64,000 nucleotides of DNA, from NCBI GenBank assembly GCA_020809705.1, contig CP085835.1:1054001-1118000 (forward strand), read 5' to 3'. Positions 11,669-25,183 of this stretch are shown piece after piece; position 1 is the first letter of the stretch, and the number at the start of each line of letters is the position of its first letter. The DNA is from Calonectria ilicicola. Its lineage: Eukaryota; Ascomycota; Sordariomycetes; Hypocreales; Nectriaceae. Under the pieces are notes generated by a model. That model was not told where the DNA came from. It saw nothing but the letters and a program-made list of their open reading frames with translations, and ran no database searches. Made by a program: the position numbers and the translations under genes.

Positions 11669-14600
11669 ATATTCCCTCTCTTAAATTCATTTAATCCTCC
11701 AAATTATAATTATTTCCCTTTTAATCTATAATTAGAATGTATAATCTATATATTCTAATTTTTTTAATAATCTTTATTATTTATTTATTATTTATATTAG
11801 TTCTTAGTTTATTAAGTAGACTTATTATTCATTTTGTATATCTAGTTCTATTATTATATTTATTATATTTTATTCTAGTAGGCCTGCTATTCTATTTATT
11901 TTAAGAGCTTTATTTTAAGTGCTTAAGATTATATCTTATATTTAAAGTAAGGGGCTTGATTAGTTTAGGTAATTCTAGTAAAATCTTTTTATTAATTTTT
12001 TTAATTTTTTTAAATTAATTTTTAATTATTATATAAATTTATTTTAATATTTTTATTTAATTAAGTAAGTTAATTCTTTATTATTTTTATTATAAATATT
12101 TAAGATATTTTTAAATTTTTATTATTTTTTAATATTTTTTTAATTATTCTATTATATTATTTATTTTATAATATTTTAATATTTACTTTTATTAATCTTA
12201 TCTTATTTTAGGATTGTAGATGGTTTATAGATATAGACTTTTAATATATAGAAGTTATTATTAATCTTTAAGTTTAGGAGGAGATTAATAATTATTACTT
12301 CTTTATATATTTTTAATACTTTAAATAGGCTATCTTATTTATTATCTTATTTCTTTTTTAGCTAGTTTATTATAATATTTTTTAGGCTTATTATTATTAG
12401 GTTGCCTTCTTTGAACTTAGGTACCTCTATATAATAAGTATTTATATTATTTTTATATCTTTCTTATAATTACTTTATTAATATTTAGAATTATATTAAA
12501 ATCCTTTTAAATTATATTATTATAATATTTATTTTAATATACTTTTATTTTATTTATTTTATTAGATTTAGTGGGTAAAAGGTGGATAATTTTATTCTAA
12601 TTTATAGATTAAAATTATAATTAGTAAAGAAAGGTAATATTTCTATTATCTTATTAATTTGGTTATTTATGGTAAATTTGGCTAGGGAAGCTAGTTAATT
12701 TAATTATTTTAAGTAAAATTAATAAATATATAAAAATATTTATTTATTATAGTATTAATAATTTCTATTTAGCCATCTATTTTTAAGTAGAAAGCTAAGC
12801 TAATATATAATTTAATCTTTAATTATTTACTAAATTATTTCTAGAATATAAAAATAAATACTAATTCTCTATCTAATATTATAAAATTAAATATATTATA
12901 TAGTTTATAAATATTCTAAATAAAGTATTCTACTAATTCCTTTATATTTAATATAAAAATAAATATTAGATATTATATTTTTATTAATATATCTACTATT
13001 ATTAAAATATATTAATAAGTCTTGCTATTTTAGATATATTTTAGTAACTTAATAATATAATCTATAAATATATCTACTTATATATAAAGTAATACATTTA
13101 ATAATTTAAGGAAACTTAGTAATGCTTTATATAATATTTTTATTTAATTATAAAATAAGTATTCTTTTATAAACTCTATAATAAAGTATAATATCCTAGG
13201 CTACTAATAGCTACAATTTATAAGATTAATTGTTTTAATATAATCTAGATAGTCTATTAGGCTTAATATATATATTCTATATATTATAATATAATAGAGA
13301 TTAGGGTGATCTAGTATAAAGATATAATTATAAAAGTAGATTAGGCCTTTAATAATTTTATATTTTACTTTATTATATTTTAATTTACCTTATAATTATT
13401 TAGGCTATTTTTATACTATTTAATCCTATAGTGCTTCTATTATTTTTATTATTAATTTATTATAATTATATCCTTTATATATAAGATTAATTATAATAAT
13501 TTAATTAATATTAATTATTATAAATATAAAGTATTCTTTATTATTATTATTTCTTATTTATTTAAATAATTCTTTTATTATTATAAAATCTAATTTCTTT
13601 TAAAAGAAGATTATATATTTTCAATCTTAGATATATTTATTATTATTATTTATAGACTTTATTTTTAGAAGTTGGCTAAGTGTATTTAGGAGTATTACCT
13701 TTTTTCTAATTAATATATTATTTAAAAATTAAATTATATTAAAAACTTAAACTATTTAATTTATCTTTAGTTAAGTTGTTTTATTATTATAAAGGTTTGG
13801 AGGTTTTTATAATCTATAATAATCTCAAAAGCTATTAATAGACCTACTAGTTTTAGTTATTATTCTTCTAGTACTTTAATAATAGCTAGAAGTTCTTTAT
13901 TATAGATTTTATAATTATATTTTATAATATTATATTTTAAAAAGAAGAATATAATAAAATAAAGCCTTCTATTCTTATTATATTATAATAATATATCTTC
14001 TAATACCTAATTTAATATATCTATTTCTACTATTATATATTTTTTATAATTATAATAAATAAATATAAATATTTATATAAATTCTCTTTTTAATTATTTA
14101 AAGTATTTTATTTAAGTATTAATTTATTTTTACTTTTTTCCTTTTTTTAATAATTATATTATTAATTTAATAATTAAAGAATAATCTTAAATAAATCTTT
14201 AATAAAAGTTTGTAAATCTAAGAAATTATTATAGCTACTTAATTAATAAAGGTATTTGCCAATTAATAATAACTTTAACCTTTTCTAGGTTTATAGTAAG
14301 ATTATTAGTAGATATAATAAGGCTAAGATATTTTATTCTTATTATATAGAACTTGGATTTTTTAATATTAATTTATAAACTTACTTCTTTTAATCTTTTA
14401 ATTACTTTATATATATATTTTATATATTTAGCTTTTATTTTATTATAAATAAGTATATTATTTAAATAGGTTATATAATATTTATTAAGTATATTATAAA
14501 GAATATAATTAATATAATTTTAAAATATTATTAATATATTATATAGATCAAATAATATTACTAATATCTTATAAAAACCAAATCAAGTAATAAATACTAT

Positions 14601-17328
14601 TATTTATTTATATTCTTCTATAATCTAGACTTAATTAAATATAATAATAATATTAAGTTTAGTATAAAATCTTATATTATAAATAGAGTTAAGTATTTTA
14701 TAGATTAAAGATAATAGATATTTATTTTTAATAATAATTATATTAAATCCTTAATAATCTTAATAAATATATATCCTACCACCTAGCTTAATTATTAAAA
14801 GTAATAATATAATAGTAAATAATAATAATTCTTTAATAAAACCTTTTATAAGCATCTTATCTATCTATTTTTTAATATATTTAAATTTATTTAATAAAAA
14901 TGGTTAATTCTTTTAATATAATACCTTTTTTCTAAGAATAAGTTTAATTTTATAGTTCTAAGGTCTATATAGTAGAAGGATATTTATATTTTATTTTAAA
15001 AAATACTTTAAAAAATAGTAGAACTTTTATAATAATCTCTTTTTAATCTCTTTAATTATAAGATCTATTTTAATATTAAGGAACTTATTTATATTAATTT
15101 AAATAATCTTTTAGTATAATATTTTAGATTTTATAATCTTCTTTAGATTTATTTATAAAAAGTTATAAAAATATAGGTTAAAGGCTTTATATGCTTCTTC
15201 TATTATATAATTATCTACTATAATCTATTGGAAGGATTTCTTTTATAGTTATAAGACTTCTAGTAAGCTTTATAAAAGTTTATTAAATATTTATTTAATT
15301 TCTTCTTCTTTAATTAATTACTATAATTCTAATAAATAAATTATTATTACTCTTATTCTTTTTTATTTATAGAATTATATAAAATTACTTATTTTAATAA
15401 TTTAAATATTATATAGATTTAATATAAGTATTTAGCTTAGTTTATCTTTTATTTTTCTTATTTATAGATATTATTTATTTATTTTTAAATAATATAAGCT
15501 TATAAGAAATTAAGCTAGTAATAGATATTTTCTAGGCCTTTTATTTTAATATTTAATTACTTTAGTCTCTATTAGATCTATAATTTAATCTTCAATAAAA
15601 GGTCCAGTTAATTTTATAAAAGTATTATCTTTATTACTATCTTTAATAAAGGCTTTTTAATAATTATAATTTTAGATATATACTATAGTTCCTAGGAGTA
15701 TATTATAGCTAGTTTCTAGTATTCCCTAGGGTAGATATTTATATAAATAGTATCTAGATTTAAAGATAAGCTATCTTTATAGCTAGTTATAATCCGGATT
15801 ATAGTAGTCTAGTTATAATAGATTAAGAATAATTAAATTACCTTTTTCTAAATTTATAATAAATATAAATAAGATCTTTATATAATTTTTAATATATAGT
15901 TAAGTAGTAAAGTAATATAAAATTATAGATTAGATTATATTATTAATAAGATAAATATATTTTAGCTTTTTTAATAATTTAATAATTAAATTATATTTTT
16001 AGATTATTTTCTTTTTATTAGTAAATATAAGTATAATTAAATTATTATTAATTAGACTATTAATTTTAAAGAAAGTAAATAATATTAGATTATATAAGTT
16101 AAAAAGATAGATTTTAATAAGAAAAAAGTTTATTATATTAAATAATAAATAAAGTTTAAGTAAAGTATTATCTAGTAATATAGCTTTAATTAATTTATTT
16201 TCATTTTTATATAATATTAACCTTTAATTATAACTTAGATTAAGGGCAGGCCTTTTAGCTAATAGTTCTGTGTTTTAATTGATTAAGTTAGCTTATTACC
16301 TATAATACTAAATATCTCTAAGATTATTTCTTTAATTATATATTTTTATTATATTAGGCGTACTTGCTGTAAAGGTTATAATAAGGGTTATAATTAAAGC
16401 ATTATTTATTAATTTTCTTATTAGTTTTGGCTATGAGTTAGCTATAGCTGTATATAATTACTATTATAATTTTAAATAAAAGCTCTTTAATTATATATTC
16501 TAAAGCCATAGCTATAGCTATAGCCTTAGCCTTGGCCTTAATAGTAGGTCTGATTAGTATGGTTTTAGTTTATTGGTTGTAGGGGTATAAGGATAAGATT
16601 ATCCAATTAGTAGTAATTGGCGGTAATATAGCTAGGTTTATTGTATATAATGTATAGGTTAAGATTAAGTTTTTATTTTTATTTTTAATTAGTAATATAG
16701 ATATAATTGAGATCTATTAATTTATTATTCTTTTTATTTATTAATTAATTTATTTTAAAATATATAGGGTATATATTCTAATTATTAAATTTATTAATAT
16801 ACTTTTTTTATTATAAGTTTCTTATAATTTTATCTATTATCTTATTTTATAATTTATAATTATTAATTATTAAAAGCTTAATTTAAAAATTAATAATTAT
16901 TATAATTTTTTTATTAATATATTTTTATAAGTAATTAACTTTAATTTAATTATTAATTTAAATCTTATTTATATAATAATTAAAATTAGCTTTAAAGTCC
17001 CTATATATATGGTCCTTTTAGTATAAGATATTAAAAGTATTTTTAGCACTTTAGATTAAATTAAGAAAGATATATTAGCTATTTAATACATTTAATAGCG
17101 CATCTATTATCTACTATTCCTATATAATAGATTATATAGGATTTATATTTATCTTTTTAATATTATTTTAAATATTATTTTATATTTATTCTCTAAGCTA
17201 GTTTATTATAAATATAAGTTTTTTAATTAATATTAGGAAGTATTTAATATTTACTATAAGTATAGATTAGACTTATATTTTTTATTATTTGTAGGTTACT
17301 TAGTGCTTTTCTATTTTCTATTCTTTAG
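11669..17328 (-). mobile_element. Element B internal region, left part
   Basis: The minus strand holds the 3' part of gag-pol of element B. The chain runs from about 17,300 down to about 12,600, with reverse transcriptase at about 14950-14170 and integrase at about 13400-12600. Below 12,500 the minus strand should hold the post-integrase tail and 3' untranslated DNA, which I could not resolve. The island at 16200-16640 is less mutated but has no frame I recognise. Everything is interrupted by TAA/TAG. Confidence 0.7.
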
Positions 17329-17543
17329 TGTAAAGATGTGGGACCAAGAGGACCAATCAAGCACACATACCGAATGTATACTAGCGCAAGATGCTATAAA
17401 GCAAGGACACCTATAATAATATTATATAATAAATATAAACAAATAGTTCTATAGTTTATTAAATTAAAGTTTTAATAATAAAAATAAAGATCTATTATAA
17501 TTCTATTTATACTTTACTTTAATTATAAATCTAGTTTATTATA
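17329..17543 (+). repeat. 5' LTR of element C
   Basis: Begins TGTAAAGATGTGGGACCAAG and aligns base for base in length with 22895-23109. The first about 75 bases keep CpA, TpG and CpG (GGACCAATCAAGCACACATA), while the remainder is converted to A+T. Confidence 0.88.
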
Positions 17544-20500
17544 ATTCTTTAATTTCTTTTTTTTAGAAGATTGGTATATTATATAATAGGTAGAATTATT
17601 AGAAGCTTAGGAAGGATTAGTATTATATTATTACTTTTTAAATTAATAAGAATTTGTTATAGTAGGTAAAAGTTATAAATATAGGCTATATATAATTAAA
17701 AGTATAAATAAGAATTCTAAAAAAGCTTATTTAAAGGGATAAAGCTTTAAAGAATCTAGATATATCTTTTATTCTAATCTCTAAGAGTATTCTAATTATA
17801 AAGCTAAAGAAGTAAAAATCTTAAGATTTAGAGAATATTAGGGAATAAATATTATTATTATTTATAATATAAACTTTATATAATATAAAGGAAATTATAA
17901 TATTTATAAAAGATTTTATAATTATAATAGCTTAATAATAAAAATAGTTCTAAATATAGTAGTAATAGCTTTAAACTTAATAATAGTAATTCTAGATAGA
18001 TATACTACACCAGTTAGTTATATAGTCTAATATAGGTCTAAGGAAGGATTATAAGAAATCTCTATTATATAATTATAAAAGACTTAATAAAGATATATTA
18101 GATATCTAAGTCAATAACTAGATCCATGCTATTAAAGTTGGCAACAGCTTACAGCTAGGTAGTTCTACTATATAGTATATAAAGTAGGCTATAACCAAGT
18201 TCTTATACCCTCTACAGATATAATAGTATAATTATATTAAGGGGCTTATTAGCTAAAATCTTTTATAAAAAGACTTTCTTACTTTTATATATAAGATATA
18301 TATTAATTTAGATTTATATAAATACTAGCTCTATAATAAATTACTATCTTTAAAGTAGAAGAAGGATTATATATTATAATAATACTTTATTATATAAATA
18401 GCCTTATATATTATATTAAATATTAAAGGTTTAAAAGATAATATTATTTTAATTTATTAATATTATTTTAAATTATAATTTAAATTAAAAGTAAAAATAT
18501 TAAAATAGAAAGTAAAGCTTAAAAAGCTTTATAAAATAGCTAATAAAGCTAAATAACTTTAAACTTATTTTTATTAAGATAATTAAAAAATATAAAAGGG
18601 TAATAGTATTAAAAGACCACTTCTCAACTAATAAGAAAGCTTTTAGAAGTAATATTCTAGTAGCTATAGAGGCTAAGGCAGAGATTAAAGTAAAAGTAAA
18701 AGCTAAAAAGGTATATCTAAACTAATCTCTTTAAGAGATAATATTAAATCTATTTCTTTTATTATTTTTAATAATATAAAGAAAATTATTAATTTTAATT
18801 ATATTTAATTTTTAATTTATTATACTTATAATAAGAAAGATTATATTTCTTTTTATTATTTATTATAATAAAAGGATAATATATCTTCTAAAGCTATTAA
18901 AGTTTAAATTATTAATAATAATTTTATTAAAATAAATTTATTAAAAAATAAGTAAATATAAATTTAACATATAAAGTTATTATATATAAGAAACTTTTAT
19001 CTTTAGAATAGATTATTTAAGGAAAAGTATTAATACTTAATACTTATAAGGAAGAAGAAGTCTAAGTAAATATAGACATCTATATATAGATAGACCTTAT
19101 TAACTAATAATTAATGCAAAGACTAGGTTTAAAGCTAGCCCTAGATATAGCTATACTTATATTAAAAAGCTATAATAGAACTATATTAGCCTTATATAAG
19201 GTATATTAATTAACTTTATTTTTAATTAATTATTAAGGAATACCCTAGAAAATCTAAAAAATATTTATTAAGATATAATATTTAAAAGATATTAGTAATC
19301 TACTTCTTTTAAATAGTTCTATAGGTAGAGAAGGTATTATAATTAATATATATAATTATTATTAGGTATATAAACTTATTTCTTTTATAAAATCTAAGAA
19401 TATTATAAAAAAATTAATAAAAAATAATAAAAAAGTTTATATACTTTATATTATTAATATACAATTATTAAAAAAAGAGCTAATTAAGATTTTAAAAATA
19501 AAACTATTAATAATAATATTAATATATTATCTTTAGAATTATAATTAAAATAATATATATTTAATAAAGTAAAGATAATAAAGCTACTACTTCTTAAAGG
19601 TATAGAGCATTCTATTAATACTATAGAAAATAAAGAGCCTCTATATAGTCTATTATACTTACTAAATATTAAATAATATTATATATTATAAGTATATATA
19701 ATAAATAATATTATTAATAATAGAATATAATTATTAATTAGTACTATTAGTATATTAATATTATTTATATTAAAAAAAATAATATTATATATTTATATAT
19801 AAATTATAAAGATCTTAATATAATTACTATTAAGAATTAATATCTACTTTTACTTATTAATAATCTTTTAAATAGATTAATAAAAATAAGATAGATTATT
19901 AAGATTAATATTTATAATATATATTATTATATTAAAATTAAAGAAAGTAATAAATAGAAGATTATTTTTAGAACTTAATATAATTACTTTAAATATATAA
20001 TTATATTATTTAAATTAATTAATACTCTAATTACCTTTTAAGTATATATTTACTATATACTTATAGGACTTTTAAATATCTATTATATTATATATCTAAA
20101 TAATATTATTATTTATTTTAAAATAAAAAAATAATATATTAAGAATATTAAGAAGATTTTTAAATAATTATATAATTTTTAATTATATATTAAACTCTTT
20201 AAATATACTTTTTATTAATAAAAGATAGAATTCTTAAAGTATATAATTATTTAAAAAAATATTAAAATAAATCTTATATAAATCTAATCTATTATTAAAT
20301 AAAAGAAACTAACCTTATATAAAAATATATAAATATTCTTTAACTTTTATAACTTTTACTAAAAGTTTATCTTTAAATACTTTAAAATAATAAAACCTTT
20401 AATAAAGCTACTTAAAAAAAATAAGAATAATTATAAAGCTAAAGACCTTACTTAGACTAAGATTAAAGAAGATATGTTCTAGGAACTAAAAACAGCCTTC

Positions 20501-22894
20501 TATTTAACAACTATCTTATAGCATTAGAATCCAACCTTAAAAGCCTATATTAAGATAGATACATCTGCTAAGATTATTTTAAGAATCTTATTATAGTTTA
20601 TAAAAGATTAATAATACTTAATAGCTTATTAATTAAAAAGCTCTTTAATATTAAATAATATTAGGAAATTAAATAGTAAGAGCTACTTATAATTATTAAA
20701 AGCTTAGAGTATTAAAGTTACTATCTATTAGGATTATTAGAGAAGTTTATAATATTAATAGATTATTTTATTTTTAAAGGTATTATTAAAACTTTAGTAA
20801 AAGATCTTAAAGGAAAACTTATAAGATAGATTTATAAACTATTCTTATTTAATTTTAATCTTAAATATAAGCTAAAGAAACTTAATCTAGTAAATAATCT
20901 ATTAAGATAATTAAATTATATAAAAAAGAAAATTATATATAAAAATATACTTCTTATATTTATAAAAAAGCTTTAATTAATAAAGAAATTATTATTAAAT
21001 ATATAATATATAATTACCAATATAAAAAACAAAACTAAAACTACTAGCACTTATATATAAGCTATTTATATTAATTTTAAGAATAATATATTTATATATT
21101 AAGTAATAAGTAAGGGTTCTTTATCTTTAAATTAAAAGTAAATTATTAAATTACTAGATTAATAAAATATAATTATAATCTCTTTAATTATATAATAATA
21201 AAAGATTAATAATATTATTATAAAGAAAAACACTTAATAAAAAGAGATTATATACTTTAATTATAAAAATCTATTAAAAGCTAAAGTAATTAATCTAGAA
21301 TAACTTATTTTATATCCTATTATAAAAGAGTTTATAAAGGGTAAAATAGTATTTCTTACTTAACTATTTATATAATTAAAAGAATTAATTTAAGGATTAT
21401 AGATTAAAGATCCTTTCTATTAATAGTAAGTATAGAAGATTAAATAGGGCGCTGGAGATGTAAAGGTATATTACTTAGATAGAAATAGTATGCTTTTTTA
21501 TAAGGGAAGATTAATTATTCTAATATAGTATATATTAAGGATTAAGATATTTTATAAATATTATAATAATTTAAGAGTAAGGTATATAGAAGTTATTAAG
21601 ATAATTAAATTTATTAAAAGAAAATTCTATTAAAAAGGAATTATAAAGAATATATATAATTATATTTTAAAATATTAAGTATATTAGGGTATATGAACTT
21701 TATATTATAGATTATATAAAAAGTTATAATCTCTATTATTATTAATATATCTTTTTTAAGAAATTAATATAGACTTTATTATAAGATTATCTTAAAGTAT
21801 TTATAATAATAAAAAAGAATATAATATTATTTTTATAATTATTTATTATATAATAAAGTTTATTATATTTATATTTATAAAGAAAATACTTATTATTACT
21901 TAAATAATATAAATATTATATAAATATATAAAATATTAATATAAAATATTAAAAGATATTATAAGTAATTAAGATAAACTATTTATAAGCTAATTTTAAG
22001 AAAAATTAATAAAAAAATAAATAATAATTAAATAATTATCTACTATCTATTATCCTTAGATTAATAGATAGACTAAGTAAATATATTAGATCTTAAAGAG
22101 ATACTTAAGATTATTTATAAAAGAAATCTTAGAAAAATAGATAATATAATTCTTTAAAAGTAAGTTTATTTATAATAATAGTTAGTATAGTATTATTAAA
22201 GTATTATTAATATAAATATTATATAGCTACTATTTTAGAATAATTAAGTATATTTTAAAGTATTTAAAGACTTATATATAAAATATATAAGAGTATATTA
22301 AAGCTTTAAATTATATATATATTTAAGCTTAATAATATTAATAAAAAGTTATAAAAATATAAACTAAGTATTATAATAAAAAATATATTATTATAAAATA
22401 TAAAAAAAAATAGATTATTAGTTTATTTATAAAGAACTTTAAGTTTAAGTATAAGAAACTTATACCTAAGTTTATTAAGGTTATTATTATTAAGAAAATA
22501 AGATAATAGGCCTATAAGATACACCTACCTAAGTAATACCAATAGATATACAATATTTTCTTAATCTTCTTACTTAAACCTTAGAAAGGCACTAAAGGTA
22601 ATACTACTATTTACCTACTAAAGCTAGCTAAGGAAGAGAATAAGTAAGAGATTAAAAAGATTATTATATATAAAGATAATAATAATAAAATATTATATTA
22701 AATTAAATAAATTAAATAATTTATAAAATATAATATATAAAAATCTAAAGCTTATTTTAAAAATATAATAATTTTAATATATAAATATTATAAATAAATT
22801 AAAAAAATATATAAAAAATAAAATATAAAAGTAATACTATTTCTACTAAATTCTTTTAAAGCTTAAAAATAAGCCTTTAAAAGAAGAAAATAAT

Positions 22895-23109
22895 TATAAA
22901 AATATAAAACCAAGAGAACCAATTAAGTATATATACTAAATATATACTAATATAAGATATTATAAGGTAAGGACACCTATAATAATATTATATAGTAAGT
23001 ATAGGTAAATGGTTCTATAGTTTATTAAATTAAAGTCTTGGTAATAAGAATAGAGATCTATTGTAGTCCTATTCGTGCTTTACCCTAGTTGTGAATCCAG
23101 TTCGTTACA
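22895..23109 (+). repeat. 3' LTR of element C
   Basis: 215-base partner of 17329-17543. Here the pattern is reversed: the first half is RIP-mutated (TATAAAAATATAAAACCAAG) and the last about 75 bases are intact, ending GTGAATCCAGTTCGTTACA. The target duplication TTTAG follows at 23110-23114. Confidence 0.88.
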
Positions 23110-23114
23110 TTTAG

Positions 23115-23842
23115 CTATAAACTTTTCCAGGTTTATTATTATATATCTTAGTTATTAAGAGTTTTAGATAAAGTCCTAGTTAATTGTTCTTAATCAGGTC
23201 TTAAATTGGGTAACTTTTTTATTTAGAGCTATATTTTGGATATTAGCTTATCTAAATATTTAGTTGATTTTAGTAATAATATTAATCTATATAATAATTA
23301 TTATTTATAAATTCTAGTTTTTTTTTATATTTAAGTAAGATTATTATATTAAATTGAAAATCTAGTTTTAATACTTATAAATAATGCCTAAAATACTATA
23401 TAATTAATTATATAATAGTTATTATTATTTAATAGTATTAGAAGATATTTTAGTAAAAATAATAGATTATTCTTATTAATAAATATATAATCTTCTATTA
23501 TCTTTACTATAATTAATCAATTTATATATAAAATATCTTTAATCTAACTATTAAATATATTTAAGATTTTAAGATTTATATAATTATTAACTAATATTAT
23601 AATATTAGCTTTACTTATTTTAATATAAATATTCTTTCTTAATAATACTTAAATTAATTATTACTTATATTTAAAATAATCTAATATTATTTTATTTATA
23701 AAATTAAAAGATTTTTAATTAATTTTTATAAAGATCTTTATTATTATTAAATTATAATAATATAATTTAAACTTTTCTTAACTTAATAATATCTTTTATT
23801 TTAAATAACCACAATAAAACATAATTAAATAATTACACAAAC
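23115..23842 (-). mobile_element. Element B internal region, right part (5' end, minus)
   Basis: The piece of element B left to the right of C. On the minus strand it follows the 5' LTR (23993-23843), so it should hold the primer-binding region and the start of gag. The first 180 bases next to C (23115-23290) are less mutated. No protein motif is recognisable. Confidence 0.6.
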
Positions 23843-23993
23843 TATTACAAAATAAGGCCAGAGGTAGGTATAATAATTATATTATGCGATGAAGAGGGCA
23901 GAAGGCTCTCACTACAGTCGGCTAATATTAACATTGTACATATATGTGGTACACACGTGACTCCACACATGACTACCTATGTGACCTGTGACA
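23843..23993 (-). repeat. Right LTR of element B, largely unmutated
   Basis: 151-base partner of 11518-11668. Its right two-thirds keep normal dinucleotides (GTACACACGTGACTCC, ending GACCTGTGACA). Followed by the target duplication AAGAT at 23994-23998. Confidence 0.87.
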
Positions 23994-23998
23994 AAGAT

Positions 23999-24966
23999 GC
24001 CCTGGTTTATTATTAATAATTGAGGGAGTAATTAGATTAGTAGGTTCTAGTAAGCTTTTTACAAGCTAATTAGCATTATATAGCAGCTTAGTATAGTATA
24101 CCACTTGTAGACCGATGGGGGGCCAGAATAGATAAATTAGGAAATCTAAGTATACCTGTAAGTATATATTTACTATTTATAGAAGGATTAGGATTATTAT
24201 CTTTTAGTAGTATAATTAATACTAAATAATTATAAGAACTTGGTTATAGGAATAAATCCTTTTTTCTTAAAATATAGGTATTATATAAAGTTCTTTAAGA
24301 TTTAGAAGATTATTGTAAAGTTATTATTAAGTAATAATAAGGCTTAGGCTAGGAATTTATTATAGAAGATTTAAGATGCTATAGAATTTATATAAGTTAT
24401 AATGATTATAATATAATAGTACTATAAATAGATAATAAATAAGAAGTAGATGTTAGTAAAGAGGTTTAAGATTGGAGATAAGGTCTAGGTTAATCTAATT
24501 AACTATAAATCCTTTAGGTCTTATAAGAAGCTAGATTGGCTATATTAGTAATATATTATAATAAAGGTAATAGATATATATATAATAAAGATTAATATAT
24601 TTAAAGTAATATACTTATAATTTTATATTAATCTTTTAAAAAGAGTATAATAAGATCTTTTATTAGAATAATAATAAAATAATTTTTAGCTTTTATTAAT
24701 TTAAATAAATAATAAAAATAAATAAATAATTAAAGAAATCCTATATATTAGGTAAAAGTAATAAGAATAAAATAAGATCTAAGAAACTTTTATTTAATAA
24801 TATAACTATAAAGAACTTACTTAGTAATTAATAAAGTTTTTAATAGAGCTAAAAGTTTTAAATATATATAAAGCTATCTATAGGCTAATTATAAAATTAG
24901 ATAATCTAATAAGCAAGTATATAGCACTAAAGTAATAAAGTTATTATTTAAAAAAAGAGGGGGTAA
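23999..24966 (+). mobile_element. Element A internal region, 3' part (integrase end)
   Basis: Continues element A after the B insertion. The first 130 bases are lightly mutated and, in a plus frame, give a degraded integrase segment resembling 'STAYHPQTDGGPERMNQEIQAYL' (about 24090-24160), then 'NPFFL' at about 24253-24270. A basic C-terminal stretch follows to the 3' LTR at 24967. Confidence 0.75.
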
Positions 24967-25178
24967 TATTATAAGCTAAAGCTTAATAGAGGATTATAAC
25001 TATACTATATCTATCTAGATTAAGTTTTATAATTATATTAGTAGTGAGGGTATATTAAGGTATATATAATTAAAAGAATATATTTTTTTAATTATCTTCT
25101 TCTTCTTTCTTTTTAGCTTTAAATAGACTAATATAGAGCACCTTTTAGGTTGAATAAACCTAGGACCAGCCCTTTATA
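24967..25178 (+). repeat. 3' LTR of element A
   Basis: 212-base partner of 7335-7546, starting TATTATAAGCTAAAGC (ancestral TGTCACAGGCTGAAGC) and ending CCCTTTATA. The last 50 bases are the least mutated part. Target duplication ATTAT follows at 25179-25183. Confidence 0.85.
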
Positions 25179-25183
25179 ATTAT

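Larger units (their letters stand above)
17329..23109 (+). mobile_element. Element C: complete but decayed Ty3/gypsy element
   Basis: Innermost and therefore youngest insertion, 5781 bases long. It has two LTRs of exactly 215 bases (17329-17543, 22895-23109) and the target duplication TTTAG on both sides (17324-17328, 23110-23114). Plus-strand order is: gag region with a possible zinc-knuckle remnant near 18800; protease-like region at about 19050-19250; reverse transcriptase at about 19690-20330; RNase H at about 20470-20760 with a degraded 'TDAS' and 'SRKLS..E.NY'. Integrase follows at about 21500-22270, including 'INIDFIIRLS' at about 21765-21795 and a 'TIYYPQINRQTK' (YHPQTDGQTE) stretch at about 22035-22075. 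It sits in the opposite orientation to its host B. All frames are closed by RIP. Confidence 0.88.
11518..23993 (-). mobile_element. Element B: reverse-oriented Ty3/gypsy element, split by C
   Basis: Direct LTRs of exactly 151 bases (11518-11668, 23843-23993) are flanked by AAGAT on both sides (11513-11517, 23994-23998). The coding order runs on the minus strand. Reverse transcriptase lies at about 14950-14250, with an 'R.DAY.R' segment and then a legible 'FLGFIIST..I.VDPEKVK.I.NWQ' and 'FLRFTNFY.RFI' end at about 14335-14170. RNase H follows. Integrase comes next, with a degraded 'YHPQTDGQTER' region at about 12800-12750. B's own DNA is 11669-17328 plus 23115-23842, about 6.4 kb. It inserted into the integrase region of element A. 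Confidence 0.85.
7335..25178 (+). mobile_element. Element A: Ty3/gypsy retrotransposon carrying nested B and C
   Basis: Direct LTRs of exactly 212 bases bound it (7335-7546, 24967-25178). The five bases before it (7330-7334) and after it (25179-25183) are both ATTAT, a target-site duplication of the size Ty3/gypsy integrases make. Its own internal DNA is 7547-11517 and 23999-24966, about 4.9 kb. The remainder is element B with C inside it. Flanking DNA on both sides is integrase of element D, so A landed inside D. Confidence 0.85.
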
